Below, in pieces: positions 24,945-37,139 of a stretch of DNA of 64,000 nucleotides (positions are counted from its first letter, which is position 1; each line of letters starts with the position of its first letter). Both the position numbers and the translations under genes were made by a program. The stretch spans positions 1 through 64,000 of the forward strand of contig SWDT01000047.1 in assembly GCA_009193035.1 (NCBI GenBank), read 5' to 3'. Source of the stretch: Halicephalobus mephisto (taxonomy: Eukaryota; Nematoda; Chromadorea; Rhabditida; Panagrolaimidae). The notes beneath the pieces are model-generated. The model was given only the letters and a program-made list of their open reading frames with translations, did not search any database and had not been told where the DNA came from.

Positions 24945-25375
24945 AAATGAATTACTGTAAATTAAAATAAAAATAATTTTAATAATTGAAAAATAAAAAT
25001 TTTCTTTGCAAAACTAAAGATTTTTTTCAAAATTTGTTAAATATTGGTCCCAGAGCGAATTGTGTTCAATTTTTTAAACATACAAAATTGATTACTGTAA
25101 ACTAAAATAAAAATAATTTTAATAATCGAAAAATAAAAATTTTCTTTGCAAAACTAAAGATTTTTTTCAAAATTTGTTAAATATTGGTCCCAAAGCGAAT
25201 TGTGTTTAATTTTTTAAAGATACAAAATTGATTACTGTAAACTAAAATAAAAATAATTTTAATAATCGAAAAATAAAAATTTTCTTTGCAAGACTAAAGA
25301 TCTTTTTTGAGAACTTGTTAAATATTGGTCCCAGAGCAAATTGTGCTTAATTTTTTAATTTATAAATATAGTTAC
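24945..25375. repeat. ~138-bp tandem repeat, three copies
   Basis: Each unit has ATTACTGTAAACTAAAATAA, AAAATTTTCTTTGCAAAACT and TATTGGTCCCAGAGCGAATT. Copies start near 24949, 25087 and 25226. Confidence 0.85.
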
Positions 25376-25379
25376 TGAA

Positions 25380-26170
25380 AATCAAAAAAATAATGTTATT
25401 CGTCAAAAAACAACTTTTTTAAATAAAATTCTTTTTTTAAGAACATCTTTCATATAGATTCTTAAACGAATTATGTTTAATTTTTTCCATTTACATAAGT
25501 ATTAAAAATTTTAAAATAATGTTATTCATTGAAAAACAACTTTTTTAAATAAAATTATATTTTTTTAAGAACATCTTTTATACCAGTTCTTAAACGAATA
25601 ATATTTAATTTTTCCCATTTACATAAGTATTAAAAATTTAAAAATAATGTTATTTGTTAAAAAATAGCTTTTTTAAATAAAATTCTTTTTTTAAGAACAT
25701 CTTTCATATCGATTCTTAAACGAATAATATTTAATTTTTTCCATTTATATACTTATTAAAAATTCAAAAATAATGTTATTTGTTGAAAAACAACTTTTTT
25801 AAATAAAATTCTTTTTTTAAGAACATCTTTCATATCGATTATTAAACGAATTATGTTTAATTTTTTCCATTTATATAGTTATTAAAAATTTTAAAATAAT
25901 GTTATTTGTTGAAAAACAACTTTTTTAAATAAAATTATATTTTTTTAAGAACATCTTTTATACCAGTTCTTAAACGAATAATATTTAATTTTTCCCATTT
26001 ACATAAGTATTAAAAATTTAAAAATAATGTTATTTGTTGAAAAACAACTTTTTTTTAAGAACATCTTCCATATCGATTCTTAAAAGAACAATATTTAATT
26101 TTTTCCATTTATATAATTATTGAAAATTTAAAAATAATGTTATTTGTTGAAAAACAACTTTTTTGTGATG
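25380..26170. repeat. ~125-bp tandem repeat, about seven copies
   Basis: The unit has AATAATGTTATTTGTTGAAA, AACAACTTTTTTAAATAAAA and AAGAACATCTTTCATATCGA. It recurs near 25409, 25534, 25657, 25789, 25915, 26043 and 26153. Confidence 0.9.
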
Positions 26171-26546
26171 GTACTTAGGATTAATTATTCGGCAGTTCCT
26201 TAATTTTCCCATGGCATTTCAAATGCTGGTCCCTCCACGAACTATGTTTAATTTTTTCCACCCACAGACTTAGTTACTAGTCTTCAGAGTTGACGTATTT
26301 TATTGATGAATGAATCTTGTCTTTTTAAAAAATAAGTTTCGGAAATTCAAAAAAGGTGAATAAAAATTTTCCGAAAAAAAATGGCCATTTTTGAAAAAAA
26401 TCGATTTAAAAATTTTAATAATTTTAAAATTAGTAATTTTCTGGAAAATAATTATTTTAAAAAAGTAAACAAAAATGATAATTAAAATTTTAAAAAATTA
26501 TTGAAAATTCTGTTCAAAAATTTTTTTGAATAATAAATCAACCAAC

Positions 26547-26731
26547 TTGTAAAAGAAGTTGCCTGCGGCATTTTTGTGATTTCTGTCAACCGTCTTCCAA
26601 TAATTTTTGACAGTATAAAAATCACGATAACAATCCATTCCGATCCTTTTATCCAGCTGCTTCACGGCTTGATCAGTCGGTTCAGGAACCGTGTTTTCCT
26701 TTTTTTTGTTGAGCTTCTTGAGTAACGGCAT
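26547..26731 (-). CDS. globin N-terminal exon, candidate alternative first exon
   Basis: This single exon begins MPLLKKLNKKK after an AAACCAG acceptor-like site and runs 61 codons plus two bases to a GT donor. Its second half, LDKRIGMDCYRDFYTVKNYWKTVD, aligns closely with exon 1 of the globin at 17956-18607. It ends in the same phase (AA|A), so it could splice directly to that gene's exon 2, about 8.2 kb downstream. No further globin exons are visible between the two. The alternatives are a mutually exclusive first exon used from a second promoter, or the remnant of a duplicated gene. This exon lacks the Gly2 myristoylation start. The frame also stays open upstream of the ATG to about 26923. 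Confidence 0.65.
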
Positions 26732-27189
26732 TTCTGGTTTGACTGAAGTGGCACTTTGGTTTGACTGACAACGTCGAAAAAATGGAGGAAACAGAGCACA
26801 CGAAATTTTGACAAACTTGGCTTTGAATGGTGGAGAATAAAATGCTTCAGAACGAGAACCGACGCACGGCCAGTTTTTCCTCTGCAAAGTGGCTTTACTT
26901 TCCGAATTCTTTGGTCCTTTCACACGCTTCCTTGGCTTTCGTCGACGAACAGCACTGGACGAGTCTCCATTACGGATCTGACTCCCCCTTTGTCTGCATG
27001 TCTAACCTGTGCTCATCAAAGCCAGTAAAGACAATCTTCCAAGAGATAAAAGTGGCTCGAAACACGAAAGTTGTCGGTTTTCGAAACTTTTTTACGCAAA
27101 TTGGAAAGCCAAAGGATTTTATGGATTTTCTAAGTCTGGAACAAGACTGGATTTAATCTTGCTTCCTGGGAAAACTAAAAATATTTTAT

Positions 27190-27660
27190 AGGGACGCTAA
27201 TGATCGGGTCGAAAATTTTTCACATATATTATTATAAAAATTAAAAATAAATTTTTTACGGAAATTCCTCGAAGCAATTTTTTTTAATTTTATAGAAATT
27301 TCGACAATTGTAGATTTATGAAATCAGCTCTAAAATATTGTAAAAAATAAAAGTAAATTTTTTCTAAAAAATCTCAAAACGAATTTTAAAAATTATGATT
27401 TTCGAAATCAGACTATTGTAAAAATTAAAAATAAATTTTTTCTAAAAAATCTCGAAACGAATTTTTTGAATTTTAAAAATTATGTTTTTCGAAATCAGAT
27501 TATTGTAAAAATTAAAAATAAATTTTTCTAAAAAATCTCGAAACGAAAATTCAGAATTCTCTAAATTCTAAAAATTTAAATTTTTTATTTCGAAATAATT
27601 ACTGTAAAAATTAAAAATAAATAGTTTAAAGAAATTTTTAGTTTTCCAAAATCTTCAAAA
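27190..27660. repeat. ~100-bp degenerate tandem repeat
   Basis: ATTGTAAAAATTAAAAATAA and AAAAAATCTCGAAACGAATT recur four to five times. Confidence 0.75.
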
Positions 27661-28747
27661 ATCTCGGTTTCGGATTTTTTTGGACATTTCTATAATCTTA
27701 AAAATTTTTAAATGATTCTAGAATCTTTTAGAAGCTTCAGAATCTCTCTGGATTCCAAAAACTCCATAAAATTCAAGTAAAAAAACAAATTTTCTCTCGT
27801 CTGGTACAGTAGATGAGATAGAAGACTAATCCCCTTGACTCCAAAGAAGAGTCTCAACAGTCGCGGAAACTATGGAGTAACTAGTGTAAATTATAAATTG
27901 CAGAAGCTGGAAAATGCTTGGTTACAGATGCTATATTTTGAAATTAAAAAAAAAATAAAAGTTTAAATTTAAATTTAAATTTAAAAAAAAATTAAAATAA
28001 AATTTAAATTTTAAAAAAATAAAAATAAAAATAAAAAAAAATTAAATTTAGAGGAAGAATAAAAATTCTCCAATATTTAAAAAAATTAAATTTTAAGAAA
28101 ATCTTATTTTTTTACAAATAATAACAAAAATAAATTCAAAATTTTATTATCAAGTTTATTTATCCGTTTTTTTTAATTAAAAACCAGTAACCAAGTTAGT
28201 AATCGAAGAATGAATCGAATATTGTTCTTTGTGGGACCATTGATGGTACTTAAAAAATATCTAGATACTACTTTATTAAAAACTCTGGTCCTGGAACGAA
28301 TAATGTTTAATTTTTTCTTCGATCATGAACTTAATGATTTTAAAAAAAAACAAATTTGGTCTTGAAGCGAAACGTAATTTTAATTAATTTCAAAAATTCA
28401 CAACTCTGCTTAAAAATATTATTTTTAAATTCTCTAAAAATATAAATGACATTTTGCTCTAATTTTTATAAAAATATTCAAAATTATGTTTTAATATATT
28501 TATTTTTCGCGTCAGGACCAAAGTTGAATTACTTGATCTGACTTCAAAGGACTATTAACAAAGCTCAAGGTCGAAAAAATCCAAGCATTATTCGTGTCAG
28601 GATCACTACGCAAAATATAGCCCCAAAGAATGAAAATCAAATTTCCAAATGGAAAACCTTTGGTCCAAACACGAATGATTCCCAATCCTTCCTTTGACAA
28701 TTAACTTAGTAGTTTTTTAATGTACAGTATAGTAATTCAAATAAAAA
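27661..28747. other. AT-rich, no gene recognised
   Basis: Scattered GGTCYY...CGAA words (about 28270, 28355, 28510, 28665) belong to the dispersed motif family. Otherwise this is A/T sequence without a convincing reading frame. Confidence 0.4.
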
Positions 28748-29157
28748 TCATTTCATATGGTATTGTCGTTCTCGATCGGAAGACAAGTCATCAAAGATGA
28801 AATCGGTCAATTTCGTCAACGATCGAGTGTGGTTCTCTCCTACGTCGCTTTCAACACTTGGAAGCTTCATGATGTTCATCTGCTGGAAGGTCTTGATCAG
28901 TGCCTGAGGCTTCTTGCTATTCTTGAAGAGATCTCCTGCTGATCGAGTTTTCCCAATGTCACCCAGACTTTTCTTCGATTTCGTGGCTCTGGGAAGGTCT
29001 TGGATGCTGTCGAATTCCTCAGTGATCAGAGGATAAGAATGAGACGATGATTGAGATTTGGTGCTTGTGTTCGTCAACTCACTGTCAGTTCTCTTGAGTG
29101 TTTTTGTTTTATTTATGACAAGTTCCTGATCACTTGCATTTCGAGAAAGAGTAGCTG
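28748..29157 (-). CDS. terminal exon of an unidentified gene
   Basis: The exon begins after acceptor TTTAATTTCAG at 29158 and is open for 136 codons to TGA. The product is hydrophilic and Ser/Thr/Lys-rich, with KTKTLKRTDSE, KSKKSLGDIGKTRSAGDLFK and a C-terminal LTDFIFDDLSSDRERQYHMK. It looks disordered, with basophilic-kinase-type RxxS sites. There is no in-frame ATG near its start, so an upstream exon must supply one base of the first codon. No family was recognised. Confidence 0.5.
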
Positions 29158-29179
29158 CTGAAATTAAAATTTTTGACTT

Positions 29180-30800
29180 TATTTGATAACGATTTAAATG
29201 TTGCGAAAGTAAAAGTTGATTGGAGTAATTTTATGAAGTAAACTATCATTTTGAAGCTCAGGAAATACGTGTTTAAAGTTTGTTTTTCAAAAATGCTCTT
29301 CGAAAATATGCAAATCGAAATTAAAAGTCTAAAGTTTCATATTACATTGGAGAAATATATCCAGAAGATGTTCTGTTTTTGCAGAAGGTTCTTCTGAAGT
29401 ATGCAAACCGAAAAGAAAAAACGTGCAACTTTGTTTACCATCAGTAGAAATGTATTTAGAATCCATAATCTGTTTTCAGAGAACACTTTTTGAAGCGCAA
29501 ACATCAAAAATGTATGAAATTTTACATATTATCCAACAGTGATGTATTTAGAATCTGTTCTTGGAGAACACTTTTCTGAAGTACTTAAATCAAAAGACTA
29601 TATGAGGCTTTATATATCATCGATGCAAAAACATCAGAAAACAGTACAGTATACATACAAAAAAGCGTACCCTTTGGCCTCGTAACAATTGCAAAATATA
29701 ACAAAAATGTGACGATTGTGTAACATTTTTCATGAATATTTCACACTTGTGGTGGAAATTGTAACACAATCGTGACGATTTACATTTGTTACTAACCTAA
29801 AAGTTACGCTTTTTTGTGTGTGCAGATTCCATCTTCAGATAATTTTATTTTTCTCGTTTAATTGCACCGATTTGAGTAATTCTTTGTACTCATGCATGAA
29901 TTCATAATTCAGTATGATTACTTTTTTCCAAAGGTATAACTAGAAAGATGTCAAAACTCAATTTTTCATAAATCAATAGTAGAGAAACCTTAGGGGACAT
30001 TATGACGTTTCAATTTCACATTTCAATATGTTATTATTGTGCGTCAATGGCATTAATTTCAGTAATTCTATTTTCGTAATCAGGTGCAAATTTTCAGTTG
30101 ATTATGATTATAAAATTACTTTTCCGAAAAAGGAATCAGAAACACGTGAAAAAAGTTTAATTTTGTTAATATATTAACAGCAGACGAACTAGAGAAAACG
30201 CATGATATTTAAACTCAATTTTTATGCACTCGATTTTTGAACTAATTGTACTAATCTTAGTCATTTATTTTTCATCAGATGGGAATTTTCAATTGATTGT
30301 GATTATAAAATTACTTTTTCGGAAAAAGAATCAGAAGCATGTTAAAATTCAATTTTTCATAGATTATTAGTGACGAAACAGATGGATCAAAGAAGCAAAC
30401 AATTAAAATTGAAAATTTAATTCAAGTTTGACATTGTATTGTTTGTAAAGTTGATATAGTGCGAAATAGGAGTAAAAGTAAGTTATTAGTGACGAAAACC
30501 TGAGGGAACACTTAGTATTCGAAGTTATCTTTAATGCGCTTGTATTCTGCATTGAATACACCAATTTTATTAATTTTTTGTACCCAGGTGTAAATTTCTA
30601 ATTGATTATCTAGTTCAGCTTCCAAAAAAGAAACCAGAAACATGTGAAAATCAAATTTTTAACATATATTAGAGGTAGAGAAATCCTACGAAGGTCTTTA
30701 ATATTGGGATTCTGTTTTCAGATGCGCCATCATCTATCGTAATTGTAATAATTTTAATTATTCTATTTTGTACTTATATGTGCGTTTCCAGTTGATTAAA
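29180..30800. repeat. degenerate ~160-bp repeats
   Basis: Units such as AATCAGAAACATGTGAAAAT, TTCAGTTGATTATGATTATA and TAGTGACGAAACC recur from about 29830 to 30800. A related series with TTTAGAATCYRTTNTYNGAGAACAC lies at 29330-29600. A MITE copy sits between them. Confidence 0.65.
29654..29822. mobile_element. MITE family A copy, ~169 bp, complete
   Basis: The left end ACATACAAAAAAGCGTACCC...CGTAACAATTG is matched by the inverted right end (CACACAAAAAAGCGTAACTT...AGTAACAAATG). This gives terminal inverted repeats of about 35 bp. The interior has AATATAACAAAAATGTGACG and TTTTTCATGAATATT, as in the 39353 copy. Confidence 0.7.
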
Positions 30801-31010
30801 ACCGTCTAATTAATTTTTCGAAAAGGAATCGGAAATATGCAAAAATCAACTTTTTCATGTTGGAAATTTACACTTTTTGAGAAATGGTTTTTTTCAGAAA
30901 AGAAATACGAATGCTGATTATCTATTTTAAGACATTCAAGACGATACACTTTTCGGAAAACTACTTTCTTGTTAGACAATTTGAAATTTCTTACTTCCAA
31001 ATACAGTAAC

Positions 31011-31132
31011 CTACCGAATTTATTAGACGGTTCAATTAAGACTTCCCTCGCTTTAGCGTTGAATCCTCTGTGGGGAGCTGGATTCGGGACGAAGGGAAGT
31101 GGCGGAGATCCTCCATTTTGGACTTCAGCCAT
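31011..31132 (-). CDS. first exon of an unidentified gene
   Basis: The ATG at 31132 lies 24 nt after an acceptor-like TTACTTTTTAG. The frame reads MAEVQNGGSPPLPFVPNP, then FNAKAREVLIEPSNKFGR, and reaches a donor GGTAG|GTTACT in phase 2. The frame stays open to 30806, where it turns A/T-rich, so a 108-residue single-exon reading is also possible. The next exon was not found; joining to the exon at 29157 would hit a stop. No family was recognised. Confidence 0.4.
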
Positions 31133-31454
31133 TTTCTTTTCAAACTTTTTACGATTAACTAAAAAGTAATATTTATGAGGCTTCACATATTTTCAATAAC
31201 GGTTAATTTCTCTATACACGTATTCAGAGAACACGCTGAATATGAGTCAGATTGAAGCTGCGCTGAAGGACGTAAAACGACGTGTTTCTCCAGGACAACC
31301 AAGGTAGTAATCAGCCAGAAGAAGCTGCCCACAACCTCGGGAAAAAAGATAGGAAGGAAGAACGGTCTTTAAATAGAAAGAGTGTTTGACTATTTCTATT
31401 TTCGACCATAATACAAAGTAAATTACAGTAATCAAGGGCTTAGATGTCATCAAT

Positions 31455-33985
31455 GTTCATATGGAACAAAGCTCAAGGAATTAGCAACAAGTATTATTTA
31501 TCGAATTTTGAATCGTCACAGATTGAAAGAGGCCAAAAGTTGAATCCCATCATTATTCTTTTGTTTACCTCCCTCCGTTACCTTGGAGAATATGGACCAT
31601 AACAAATGAAAATAATGATGAAAATCTTAAATAGGTTACAAAAGAATGAATCTTGAAATACTCCTAATTGTGGTACAGATCACATATGGCATAGTAGACA
31701 GATTTTGAAGTATTTATTGTGTAGTGCTAGAAGATTCCAAAAGATAATAGCTCCCAAAATGTCGGGAATCCTTATATACAAATGTTGCCGATATAGGTTT
31801 TATAAGCTGACTATAATCTTCCGCGAGGATCCACACTAGATAGGACTAAACTAGAACTTTCCAGAAAGATTTATATCCAATTCAAGAAGCAACTTTTAGA
31901 GGGGTTACGATTTGATTGGATAAAATGGAAACTTCTAAAAAGATCCATTTCAGACTTGGTTGAAAGCTACAATGCTCTATGTGATACAAAACTAGAGATT
32001 TTTGAAAAGATCCAGATCAAGGAGGGATTTCCTAGCATGGTTCCACACTAGACCAAGCCATAATTTTCTATAAAATTCTATCTCTGATTAAATGGAAACA
32101 GGACTTTTCAGAAGAGTCTATGTAGTATCAGACTAAAATCTGATAGACGGGTTCAGACAAGGTAGGAAATTTTCAAAAGAATTTATCTCTGACTAAATAG
32201 GATTAAGACCTTCCATACAGGTACGTATCATGTCAGCCTATGACTTTTTAGTAAGATTAAGGCTAAGGAGGAACTTACTAGAGCAATCGATAGCAGACAA
32301 AAGTAGATTCTTCCGGAACCATATCCGGAGTACAAAACCCTAATCTATAATTCACCAGCGCTAAATCGCTTAACTTATACTACTGTCTGATGTGTACATA
32401 GACTATTGTCTTATCGATACAACTCACAGAAAAAGCACATGCTATGTAATGTACCGACACATTGAATATAATGCAATTATACAGTATGTTCAACTTATGT
32501 ATCGGTACATTAGAGCTATTTCTGGTTTAAAATATCACCCGCCATCACGATCAAGTTTGTTTTCCAAATTGGGACATCTGACAACTTCTTAAAAGACAAA
32601 ATATATAAATATCCCAACTCACTTCCAAGTAAAGCCATCAAATTTATGGTTAGGGAACTTGAAAATTAACAACCTAAATGTTTCAAGATATTTATAGCCA
32701 AGTTTTGAATTATATAATTTAAAAGGATAAAATTAAGAAATTAGACGTTTGGTGTTTGGAATTAAATCTTACAGAATTGAAAATTACTCTCAGACAGGAA
32801 AATGAGACGACTGTTATTGTAGAATAAGAATTCAAAATGATATTTGAAAGGATTAGAAGAATATAAAACTACAAGTTAGGATTAAGAAAATTCCACCTTC
32901 GGAGGTGACAATTAAGGTGATTAAGATATTTAATCTGAAAACCCCTTTGAGGAATGACTTCAGAAGCTCCACCTTTTCTTCTAAATGATCATTTGTGGAA
33001 TGCCACCTACATTTAAAAATTCTGCAAATGCTACAAATAACTAATCGTTTCCTCAGGGTGGTTGGGGAATAGGAAAGTTAACTGCAGATGGTACATAAGC
33101 ACACCGTTCAGAGATTAATTGAATCCCAAGAGGAAAGCTCGATAAAAATTGTATTTTTTCAAAGCAGCCGAAATAAATATAATTTTGTAGGAATTTTAAA
33201 AATCCTTCAGGTGCAGAAAAATGCTCTAAAGATTTGAAAGATTTTTCGGAACTTCTTAGAATTACTCAGAATCGAGTAAAATCTGATAGAAGATCATGAA
33301 ATTTTTGAAGCTTTATAGGATATCCTAGAATCCGTGAGGAGCTTTTCAGAACTTTTAGAATGTCTTTCAAGTTTCTGAAATCCCCTAAAATTAAGTAGAA
33401 GAGTCTGGAATTCGTCTAAATATGATTAAAGATTTTGAGCTTTTAGAATCTCGTGGAACTTCTTAGATTCTTCAACATTCCCGTGAAGACTTCTCAAATA
33501 ACATCAAAACCGAAAGTTTTGGAATATTTTCAATAATTACAGAAATTCATATCAAAACAATCTTGCAGGAATATTTATTTTCATTTTTTAACGATGAACA
33601 AAAGTATTTACTCCATTAAATTATATTTCGCAATCTACTTTTCGGTGAAGGAACCTGGACTGAAAAACACGTAAAATACAACTGATAATAACTTCCGTAA
33701 ATAATTTTCTAATAATCCAAATGTTTCGAAATTTCAAATGCTTCATTTGCGCAGGTTCTTGAGGAAATTAATCTCTTGAATTTTTTGCTTTATCATGTAT
33801 TTTCTGCACAAAGGTGTTAAAACTTTTCACTACCCTAGATGGAAGTCGTCTTGCAGAAATGACGTGAATTTACGAGCTCGGGGAGAAGGAACATGTGCTA
33901 CAATACTTTCAATCTCTACGGGATGGGAATTAACCGACCTGGTTCTAAGCAGATGGAAAATTTAAGAATAAATACGACGTAATTT
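31455..33985. other. intergenic, degenerate ~60-bp repeats
   Basis: From 31790 to 32260, units of the type GACTAAACTAGAACTTTCCA recur in diverged form. At 33180-33520, AGAATCCTKTAGAACTTTTAGAATYTC-like units recur. Near 32390-32515 there is a decayed TACATT-type block. No gene was identified. Confidence 0.4.
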
Positions 33986-33989
33986 TTAC

Positions 33990-34430
33990 TACAAGAAGAG
34001 AACCCGACTGGATACATGACACGGTTCTTATTGCAGTAGCAGCTGATAGAAGTAATTTCGAGATGGATCTTATTGCGCGAGAATTCATAAATATGTACGT
34101 GATGACTCCTGTCAGTAGGAGAACTCAAGGATATATGAGAATATTCCCGTTGCAGTAGGAGAATTAAAGAATATGTACGCGATATTTCCCATTAACACAA
34201 AGGAATTCAGAGATGGTTACATGATTCTCCCTACTATAAAGGAATTCAAGAATATTTACAATGATTATCACTACTGTAAGAGCTCAACGTTAATTACGAG
34301 AGTTTCCATGACGGTAAGCAAATTCAAAAATAGTAACAAAATTGCCTTCATTACGGTAAGGAATTTCGACAACAAATTCCAAAACGATTTTTCTAGAATA
34401 GGGGATCTTAACAACATAAACACCGAGGTG
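33990..34430. repeat. ~55-bp degenerate tandem repeat that creates a spurious ORF
   Basis: CAGTAGGAGAATTMAAGRAT followed by ATGTACGTGATNNYTCCC recurs six to seven times. The plus-strand frame of 110 codons at 34173-34505 is largely made of this unit and is not called as a gene. Confidence 0.75.
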
Positions 34431-34536
34431 ATAGGTTCGATAACAAACAAAACAAAATTCACACAAAAGTATACCGACGAAGAAATTGTTTCAATTCAGA
34501 TTTGACTCCATTCCCTTTCAATTTTTGATATATAAT

Positions 34537-34542
34537 TTTATT
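34537..34542 (-). terminator. polyadenylation signal of the 34601-35403 gene
   Basis: TTTATT reads AATAAA on the minus strand, 59 nt past the stop. Confidence 0.5.
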
Positions 34543-34600
34543 AATAAAAATAGAACTCTTTTCGAAATATTTTCAACTAAATTAATTATTATATAAAACA

Positions 34601-35403
34601 TTATTTCGAGAAAATTCGCTCTTTTTTGTAGGTAGTCTTTTTCGGAGCCCACGTGATTTTTTCGAACCTCTTCTGAACATTAGATTTGATTGATTTCGGA
34701 GTTCTCCTGGCTTTGGGGGCGAGCAACAACGATTCAGAATCGATCGGAAGTTGCTTCTTTGGCGTCTGACGATGGGCGACTCTGGACTTCTTCCTGGGAG
34801 CCCAGGTGATGTTTTGGAAGTCCCTGAATCTCCTCGGAGGGGTTCTGGGTTGGATTAGATTTCGGTCAATTTTTTTTTTGATGACTGGTCTCCTGGGGGC
34901 GAGACAAAGGTCGGGGAGCAGAGTAGTCCTTGCAGGAGTTCCAATATTCTGGAAAGAAGAAGAGAATTCAGCACTCATGTTCATGTTCAAACTTACAGAA
35001 TGACGGATGATTAATGATTTTGGTTTCATCAAATTAGGTTGAATCTGATCATCCTTTGGAGAGCTTTGGTTAACAATCTGTTCCCTGAGAGGATTATGAG
35101 CAACATCCCATTGACCTTTTGATTTTTCTTTCCCTAAAAGCTTCAACTAGGGACATTTCATAAAAGAGACCTCTGAATGACCAATGCAGTGACTCTAGGA
35201 GATGGAATGAGACATTTAAGGTTCACACGGTTGTCGGCTTTAGCTTGTTGACTTTTGTCGTAGGCTTGAAAATTGGAATTTGTTGCAGTACTTGATGCAA
35301 AAGATCTATTCGAAAAAGATTCCCAAGTGGCACAGACAATAGAGAACAAACAGTGTGCACTGGTCGTTTTGAACACCGCAGTGAGGATTCGCATATCAGT
35401 CAT
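34601..35403 (-). CDS. hypothetical basic Ser/Thr-Pro-rich protein with repeated WAPRK/LAPRR modules
   Basis: Proposed exons are 35403-35182, 35146-34997 and 34948-34601, giving about 239 residues. The second intron (48 nt, GTAAGT...TTTCCAG) is a multiple of three without stops, so retention would add 16 residues. The first is only 35 nt and is less certain. The C-terminal half carries two degenerate copies of a module: an LAP[RK] start, an RTPPRR or ARRTPKS Thr-Pro site, an aromatic [KR]RF(R/E) step and an ITWAP[RK]KK end. Many TP/SP sites suggest proline-directed phosphorylation, and the basic charge suggests nucleic-acid or polyanion binding. Both are inferences. No known family was recognised. 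The N-terminal exon is uncertain: 35324 may instead be an acceptor. Confidence 0.5.
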
Positions 35404-35509
35404 GAAGTATGTTCTCGTTGATCGAAGAAGTTATTCATACTTGACTAGTGATGAGTCGACAAGGTCTTTCCATGGCAGATTTCAAAGAGCGGAAAAAGTA
35501 GGAAACCAA

Positions 35510-36900
35510 TATGGTATGTAACGGAACTTCAATATGAAAGAATTCTTATGTCGCTCATTCAATATCTTCCTAGATTTTGGAAGTTACTCATGCTTGATCA
35601 ATAGAATCTATGAATTATCATTAACAAACGTTTTCTAGATGCATTATAAAATAAGTGTACGAACATATATGCTATGAAGCTAGAATTCTGCAAGGGAAAT
35701 CTGTATATCATCTGCTTAATATGTCCTCTACAATTGCCTTATCGGAGACTTAGATATCCTGCGTAACTTCCTCCAACCTTTGACTAATGCATTTTCCTCA
35801 CTATTGGCTTAAATGATAAAATGTCGGCTGCAAATGACGTGGAATGATATCAATATGATGTGTTAGAAATTGTCAATAATAACAAAAAGGATTTGTACAT
35901 CATCTACTAATATGTTAATGTTGTTCACTTTGTTAGTGGCTTAAGTTACTCATTCTTTCCTCTAGTATTCGATTTGTAGAAGTTCTGCATTACCGATTGA
36001 AGACACGAAAAGTGTCCTACAAATAGCAAAAAAGTATAAATGTAATATACCAGAGTTTTAATATGAAAGCAATTCATGCCACCCACTCAATGTTTTTATA
36101 TAACTGCATTTTATCGTTGACTTGAAATTCATTTCGCTATTTCCCCTAGTACTCGGTAGAATCCTTTCAGTGTGGATTTAAAGAAAGGAAAACATTGTGA
36201 AATGATAAAAGGGATTTCAATACTATATGCCAGGAACTCAATATAATAGGAAGGATTTATATTACACCCACTTACTTTGTCTTTATACAACTGATTTTTA
36301 CCCTAAGCTTAGGATATTGTTCACAACTTCCCTTAGTACTCGATTCGTAAAGTCCTTTCAGCACACCTTTAGAAGAGGAGGGATATCTTGAAGAAAGAGT
36401 TTAATTACAGTATATGAGGAACTTAATGTAACAGGAAGGATTTACGTAGCACCCACATAATTTTCTTCTTATATAATTGACTTTTACCGTAATCCTAAGA
36501 TAAATCTTAAAATTTCTTGCAGTAATTAATTTGTAGACTCTCTTCAATGTGGATTTACAAAAAGAAAATATTTTAAAGTAATAAAGGAGTTTCAGTATGA
36601 TATGTCAAAAACTCAAAATGGCAAGAAAGATTTGTTATACTTCCTCAATGTGATCTTATGCAATTGAATATTGTCATAGACATAAGATAAATTTTAAATG
36701 TTCTTTGGAATTTGATTTACAGAGGTTTTCTAGTATGGATTTGAGATAGGAAAACATTTCAAAAGGGAAAAGGTCTAAATATGATGCATCAAAAATATTC
36801 ATGTTGTTTGGTCTATGTGTTCTTAGTTTGTTGACTTTTACCATAGACTCACGTGACTCACACCTTCCTCTAGTGCTTAACAGGTAGAATCCCTTCATTA
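35510..36900. repeat. ~180-bp tandem array, about seven to eight diverged copies
   Basis: Units carry AACTYAATATRAWAGRAAKGATTTAT, CACCCACTYAAT, TTATAYAACTGAYTTTTACC and TAGTACTCGATTYGTAGAATCCTTTCA. Short frames inside it arise from the repeat. Confidence 0.85.
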
Positions 36901-37139
36901 AAGATTTAGTTCAAAATAAATATTCTCCAAATGATATCATAAAAAGGAAACAAGCACAATTATCAGCTAGCTTCAATCTTGCAACAGGGATTCATATACT
37001 ATTAATTAAACACGTTCGATTATTTTTGTGCAATACTTGACTCGTGCCCAAAAATCAAAGTTCAGTATTTAGGGACTTTCATAATGTAAGTTGACTTTGA
37101 CAACAATCTGACATTTGCTGTTTTTATTTCATATGGCTG

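Noticed and set aside
26827..27156. 109-codon plus-strand frame opposite the globin exon
   Set aside because: The minus strand carries the recognisable globin segment; the plus frame has no family resemblance, although the non-overlapping part after 26930 remains unexplained.
34173..34505. 110-codon plus-strand frame
   Set aside because: It is made of a ~55-bp degenerate tandem repeat; the repeated peptide pattern reflects the DNA unit, and no start or splice context supports a gene.
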